From the NCBI GenBank assembly GCA_963682175.1, contig OY821771.1, positions 35,360,201-35,424,200 on the forward strand: a stretch of DNA of 64,000 nucleotides. The letters run 5' to 3'. Below, piece after piece: positions 58,893 through 64,000 of the stretch (positions are counted from its first letter, which is position 1; every line of letters starts with the position of its first letter). The notes below the pieces were generated by a model. The model searched no databases, had not been told where the DNA came from, and saw only the letters and a list, made by a program, of their open reading frames with translations. The translations under genes were made by a program, and so were the position numbers. This stretch comes from Triglochin maritima. Taxonomy: Eukaryota; Streptophyta; Magnoliopsida; Alismatales; Juncaginaceae.

Positions 58893-60058
58893 GGTGGGGT
58901 TGGTGGTGGTGGTGGTGGTGGTGGTCTGGTGGAAGGAGACTGTTGAGAAGTGGGAGTTGGATTTACGGATTTGCCCTTCTATGCTTCTCTAATTACCACA
59001 ATGTCCTTTATTTATTTATTTATTTATTTTGTCACCTCTATTTTATTTCATTTTATTTTAATTCTCAAACATGTGAATGTGTTTGTTTGAATCTTTTGTT
59101 TTGAATATTCTATGAGATTAAGATTTTCAAACCGATCTAGTTTTAGTTAATTGTTATTATTGTTTATAATGAAAATGGTTGTGATGTGGGAGTGGGAAGA
59201 CTAATAACAATAATATCGATAAATTGAGACATTTGTTCCCAACTTCAAGCAATAACAACAACATCGTAGACAATGAGGAAAGCGGGAGAAAATAGAGAAA
59301 TATATGTTGGATAGAAAATTTACGATTTGAATTGTTTTTGGAGATCAATTGCCCAATTTCTTTGCAAATGAGCAGAGTAGACACGATTTTTATCATATTT
59401 TTCTCCAGTTAAATACTTCCTCCTTGTTTACTCTAGAAAGATTTCCTCTGCATGCTCCTTTGAGTGATATTCTACCATATCATCAACAACAATTTCAATA
59501 TATCACAAACTCCTAACAATGGCAGCACGCAATAAGAAAGAAAGAATTCCTTGCAGAATATAAAAAAAAAATCTATGAGTTTTTTTATTGCTCCCTCATT
59601 TCAACTTACACGGGCAACAAAAGTATACTATAATGCAAGGACTAACTTACAAAAGTATTATTTTCGTGTATACAATTTTTAAGCATTTATGTTACAAGTA
59701 TATAATATAAGGACTTGACTTACTGTATTACTACATGGATGTCGCGACATTAGCTGCATGCAATATATAGTAGTATGCACGGGTTAGAAAGAACTAATGA
59801 TGAAAAATATGAAGAAAAAGAAAAGAGAAGAATTTCAACGAAACAAAAATAATAATAAAATCAAAGTTTAGTTGTGCATTCTTAAATGAACAAAAAAGAT
59901 GAAATTCCAAAACTAAGTTTTTATTCGTCCCTCACCAAGTGTGACTTGTCGCAAAGACAGGTTAATTGAGGAAAGAGAAAAAGGCAATGGCATTCACGTA
60001 ATTTCGGCCCCACCGAGCGAGTGTCATCTGGATAACGTGATCCGCGAGAACAGGTTAA
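58893..60058 (-). promoter_or_regulatory. 5' UTR and upstream region of the vacuolar sorting receptor gene
   Basis: The likely 5' UTR has a (GGT)n microsatellite at about 58902-58923 (CCA repeats in the transcript). A (TTTA)n run lies at about 59008-59028. No other gene is seen. Core promoter position is not clear. Confidence 0.4.
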
Positions 60059-60116
60059 GATCACGTTAAGATAACGTGATCGGACGGTCGCGATTCTCTA
60101 CGAATCTCGACCGTCC
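60059..60116. repeat. Two adjacent hairpins
   Basis: GATCACGTTA-AGA-TAACGTGATC is a perfect inverted repeat at 60059-60081. It is followed at 60082-60116 by arms GGACGGTCG-C-GATTC and GAATC-T-CGACCGTCC around TCTAC, with one mismatch. AACGTGATC also occurs just upstream, at about 60034-60042. Confidence 0.93.
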
Positions 60117-61553
60117 AATCTCCATCGCTCGCCCGCCGATGCGGCGTGCATGTGATTCGCGTGGAGCAGTGCTTCGCTAAACGACCACCACGTGGACTGC
60201 AACCAAAATCTATCAAATTAAGCAAAAGACAAGACTTTGGGGTTTTTTCAACTATACCCTTGTGTAGTGCTGAAATTGTGCTTCATGATATTTTTTGACA
60301 ACCTTTTTTTGGAAAGTTATTTGGCATGTATCAAATTGAGCATTTGCACGAACATGCACTGCTTTGACTGGGGTTTTTTGGTTGGAATGAGAGGAAAACT
60401 TAATTTTCCCTAAGGTGTCTTTTTATTATTATTTGAAAGAAACATATTTGAAAGTGTCAGATTGGATTTGTAGAATGACTTTTACTCCCAGCAAATCAAG
60501 GAAAGTTAAAAATACTTTCCTACTATGTTACTAAATTGTGAATTATATACAGAAAAAATGGGAAATTATTTTTAGTGGTAACCTCGATTTTGATTTTCTA
60601 TTGGAATCTAGGATATTCAATTATAGTATTTTACTGATATTCATGCATTTTATGATTAAAATACGAAACTAAAAATAATCCCACGGAACGTTGAAATTTT
60701 GTCAAGACATAAGCTCACGTTTCAAAATATCACCGGAGAAAGATTAGGTTTGGAAAAAGACTAACCTGACATTATGCGATTTCATCAAGGAATATATCTC
60801 GGCCTCGTTTTGATCTTGATTGATTAATTAAATCTAACATCTTCGTAGTTCCCCTTTCTTAATCTACTTTCTTATCCAAAATTTAGATTATAGACCTCCA
60901 AAGTTTGAATTGGGGTATGTATAACCATGTCTTACGATTGACAATTTTGTAGAAATTTGAGGATTTAAAAGATATGATGAAAATAAAAAAATGTTAATGA
61001 TATTTTAGGTTATCTGTTGGATGTTGTTACGTTGATATGATTATTCATTGTTCTAAACACGAGGGCCAAAAAATATTGTTAGTCTATGGGCATAGGCGCA
61101 TAGCTTTCATGATTCTGTCATTTGCCCAACGTTCGTACAAGTTTGATGGTGATTGGGGAATGGGACTGTATAATCTTGCCACCAAATTTAAACATTCCAC
61201 TACGCAGAAGTAAAAAAATTAAAATACTGATGAGCTGGTTTGTTCGTATGCTCACCTTCTAGAGTGTTAGTGGTGTGGAAAATAACGGAAAGTGATTTTC
61301 GGAATCAACCGGACAGTAAAGTAAAACAGAATCTAGTGGAAAATAGTTTTTTTTGACTGAATTTTGTTGTTTGTGCATACGTCGGGAAGTGATTTGGGGA
61401 AGGGAGATTTCCGTTGTTTGCTCATACTTCTTATGTCCACTGCGACGGGTCGGTTGGGGTCTCGCATGCCGGTAAGGTGGCGGGGGTTGCAAGGGGGCAG
61501 TGCCCCCTGAAAACCAAGCACAATGTAAAAATTCCAACAGTTTGGATAAGGAA
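60117..61553. other. Intergenic sequence, no gene seen
   Basis: No coding region is recognised. GGGGGCAGTGCCCCC at about 61494-61508 is a short GC-rich palindrome beside the palindrome cluster that follows, and may belong to the same old LTR-like fragment. Confidence 0.45.
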
Positions 61554-61735
61554 AACGGACGACCGAACTAATTTCGGTCGACCGAAATGAGACTTCTCAG
61601 AGTGAACGTAAATGGAAGACCGAACTAAGTTCGGTCGTCCGAACGGATCATTCCAGTTACAAATTCGGTGGACCGAAATATGTTCGGTCGTCCGTTATAA
61701 TCATTTCAGTGGACCGAATGTTTGACGGTCGACCG
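61554..61735. repeat. Second cluster of CGGTCGACCG-type palindromes
   Basis: Two perfect CGGTCGACCG words plus at least six relatives (CGGACGACCG, GGAAGACCGAA, CGGTCGTCCG twice, CGGTGGACCG, AGTGGACCG) occur in about 180 bp, mostly followed or preceded by AA/TT. It resembles the clusters in the LTRs of A and E, but the surrounding sequence is unrelated by eye. Confidence 0.85.
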
Positions 61736-62982
61736 AAAAAATTCGGTTTCCATGGTTTTCCGACCTCAAAGTGACGGAAAACTCAAAGAAAATTTTATAC
61801 ATACCACAGAATCCGACGGAATCTATGTCTCCGTACACAAACAACCCCCTTTCCGGAGTCAACCGGAATCCAAATTCTGTTTCCGTCAGATTCCCTCGGA
61901 ATCCGACTGCACAACCCCCCCTAGGGTCTGTTATGGTTGGTTTTAAACAATGATCGGTTTGGGGAAACTACTATTCACCGTAAACTCATCCAAACAACCT
62001 AGTTTCGATAGTAGTATGGTGTTATTAAAATCGGGTTTTTCAATTTTAACACGTGGATCAAGAAACGGGAGGGGAGTAGTTTTTAGATGACTAAGGTGAG
62101 CTCCACACATAAAGTTTCTTTAACGTCCCTCCACTCGTAAGTATTTACATGGACTGCCATCGTATCTTTACCCAAAATGTTCTTGTTGAAATGTTAATTT
62201 CCTGTCCGTGTCCCCTAAATCACGAGTTCTGATTTAACCTAATGCCCCCATTACTCTTTCTCACCCACCCCTCCAACTCCGCCGACATCACCAATTTTTG
62301 TTGCCCCATCTTCCCTTTCCGAGTACCAACTGAAGGTACATCGTCGGATCTCTCTCGTCACCACGAAGGTCTTGTAGAGCTTCTCCCGACCATCACTCCT
62401 CCAGACATCGGCGTTTGTTTGAAGGTATGGTCAGATGGGTTGGCCGGGTGGGGTATATATCTTCTCCTACATAAGAATCTTTTATCTGATTTGGTATAAT
62501 ATGTTCCAATCTACCAACACAGTTTAATTGATGTTAGAAATTGATTATAAAGTTATTTGTTAAAGAGATTCCGATGAATTAATATTAATCTTCTTCGGTT
62601 TCAAAGCGGATCTACAAATCGATCAAACCACTCATGTTCACACATACACCTCTGATCTATTAATCTTAGTTTGCTCTGTTTATCAGATTTTCTGCCAAAT
62701 TGCACTACGATTCTAGTATATTTTGTTGAAATGACTAAATTGATATTTTCGTCTATATTTTTATTTTTACCTTTATTATATTTAATACAAAGTTATATAC
62801 CGAGTTTTATTTTTACCTTTATATGCAACTTATATTTAATCCACACGAATACTTGCAGTACATGTCAAACTGAAGTAAGGATACGTAGTTACAACTAATG
62901 TTCTATAAGCTAGGGAGTCGTTTGACCGAATTTGTGACAGTTAACCTTCACCAGTGTTATTGTATCAGTCTTTATTCTTCTA
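61736..62982. other. Intergenic sequence before the PIF/Harbinger pseudogene
   Basis: The left part (to about 61940) is probably the rest of the element holding the palindrome cluster. No gene is recognised from there to 62982. Confidence 0.4.
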
Positions 62983-64000
62983 ATGGATGAAGCAAAACTA
63001 AACCTACTTATGGATGAGGCGAGAGAGGAAGAGATCCTTGTCTTAACTGCCATGTGTATTGTCGATGAGTACATAAGAACTCGCCTGAATAAGTATGTAG
63101 TCCATACTGTATCATTTACCGGGAATGAGAAAACAATGGACATGCTAAGAGGGCATTGGCGCGTGTGTTATGATGGATGTCACATGCACCTCTCAACCTT
63201 CCTCAGTTTGTGTGATACTTTAAAAAGGCGAGATCTCTTAAAAAATACGGGACATGTATCGGTTGAAGAACAACTTCATATGTTTTTATGGGCATTGGGA
63301 CACACGTTCAAGATGAATTCCAGAACTCGGGAGAAACAGTCAGTCGACATTTCAATGTGGTTCTTAATGCACTCACCTTGTGGGCGTCCGATGTTATAAA
63401 GGTTAAGGATAGTTTGAATGACATTCTTGAACATATTATGACCTGGGGTGGTGGAAAGTATTTTCCTTACTTTAAGGATTGTGTTGGGGCATTAGATGGG
63501 ACCCATGTTAACGCTTACGTTCCAAAGGAAAAACAAGTACGATATCGGTGTGGTCGCGACCCAACTCACACAACTCAAAATGTGTTGGTTGTGTGTGACT
63601 TCAACATTCATTTCACATTTGCGATTGCTGGATGGGAAGGAAGTGTGCATGATAATCGGATCCTCAATGAATCAATTTACGACCAGAATTTCCTGATGCC
63701 ACCAAATGGTAAATTAAATTTTCTTAAATTTTACATGGAAGTTTCATTTAAAACAATTTTTTTGGTGGTTGAGCAGATAAGTAATACCTGATTGATGTCG
63801 GGTACCCCAATCTAAGAGGTTTTTTGGCACCTTATCGCAACACCAGATACCACCGAAGTGACTTCCAGGGATCTCAACCTCAAGGAAGGGAAGAGCAATT
63901 TAATCAAATGCATTCGTCATTAAGGAATGTAATAGAGCGTTCATTCATAGTCCTAAAGATGTGATGGGCACTCCTTAGGAAGATGGGACCTTACAACCTC
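62983..64000 (+). pseudogene. PIF/Harbinger-type DDE transposase (ALP1-like), broken and partial
   Basis: The frame begins MDEAKLNLLMDEAREEE and includes SVEEQLHMFLWALGH. It shifts frame near 63303 to continue VQDEFQNSGETVSRHFN. Catalytic positions of a DDE_Tnp_4 nuclease follow: D in GALDGTHV (63495-63497), D in SVHDNRIL (63651-63653) and E in IERSF (63935-63937). An intron-like segment runs from about 63708 to 63776. TAA at 63782-63784 replaces a conserved tyrosine and TGA at 63962-63964 interrupts the C-terminal part. It therefore cannot make a full transposase as read. The 3' end lies beyond the window and no terminal inverted repeat was found. Confidence 0.87.

Noticed and set aside
58565..59104. 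179-residue arginine- and tryptophan-rich plus-strand frame
   Set aside because: It is the antisense shadow of receptor exon 1 and the GGT microsatellite in its 5' UTR.

Overview
This is nuclear DNA of a flowering plant, probably a eudicot; the species cannot be named from sequence alone. Three intact spliced plant genes (GT-AG introns, Y-patch-like promoter sequence) lie in AT-rich DNA crowded with plant transposons: Copia and tRNA-Asp-primed LTR elements, hAT-type and Mutator-type MITEs, RTE and L1 LINE remnants, and a PIF/Harbinger transposase.

Layout. 1-5.7 kb: a decayed MULE-like coding remnant cut by a hAT-type MITE, a cluster of short inverted repeats, and a 2.6 kb solo LTR (3050-5639) ending about 150 bp before a start codon. 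5.8-10.3 kb: a seven-exon 20S proteasome beta-6 (PBF1) gene, with two hAT-type elements and an RTE LINE tail in its introns. 11.5-29.0 kb: Copia element A with 2,047 bp LTRs and a wrecked polyprotein. Element B (14864-22891, minus orientation, tRNA-Asp primer site, gag-like ORF only) sits inside A, and solo LTR C (15772-17294) sits inside B. 29.7-36.9 kb: Copia element D with an uninterrupted 1,382-residue polyprotein; its leader carries solo LTR E, of the same family as A. 36.9-46.2 kb: L1 LINE remnants, a 33-bp/22-bp tandem array, several hAT-type elements and a 989 bp Mutator-type foldback. 48.0-50.3 kb: a three-exon DUF620 gene. 52.5-58.9 kb, minus strand: a twelve-exon vacuolar sorting receptor gene, convergent with DUF620. 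60-62 kb: paired hairpins and another cluster of palindromes. 63-64 kb: a PIF/Harbinger transposase pseudogene running off the window.

The three host genes share no pathway: proteasome core, a plant-specific DUF620 protein, and Golgi/prevacuolar cargo sorting. The main story is retrotransposon nesting. Target site duplications give the order A then B then C, and D then E. Element A has nearly identical LTRs around a ruined coding region. Solo LTR E is a mosaic whose first ~870 bp match A's 3' LTR more closely than A's own two LTRs match each other. GC-rich palindromes recur in the LTRs of A, B and C. No bacterial-type system, CRISPR array, tRNA or rRNA gene was seen.
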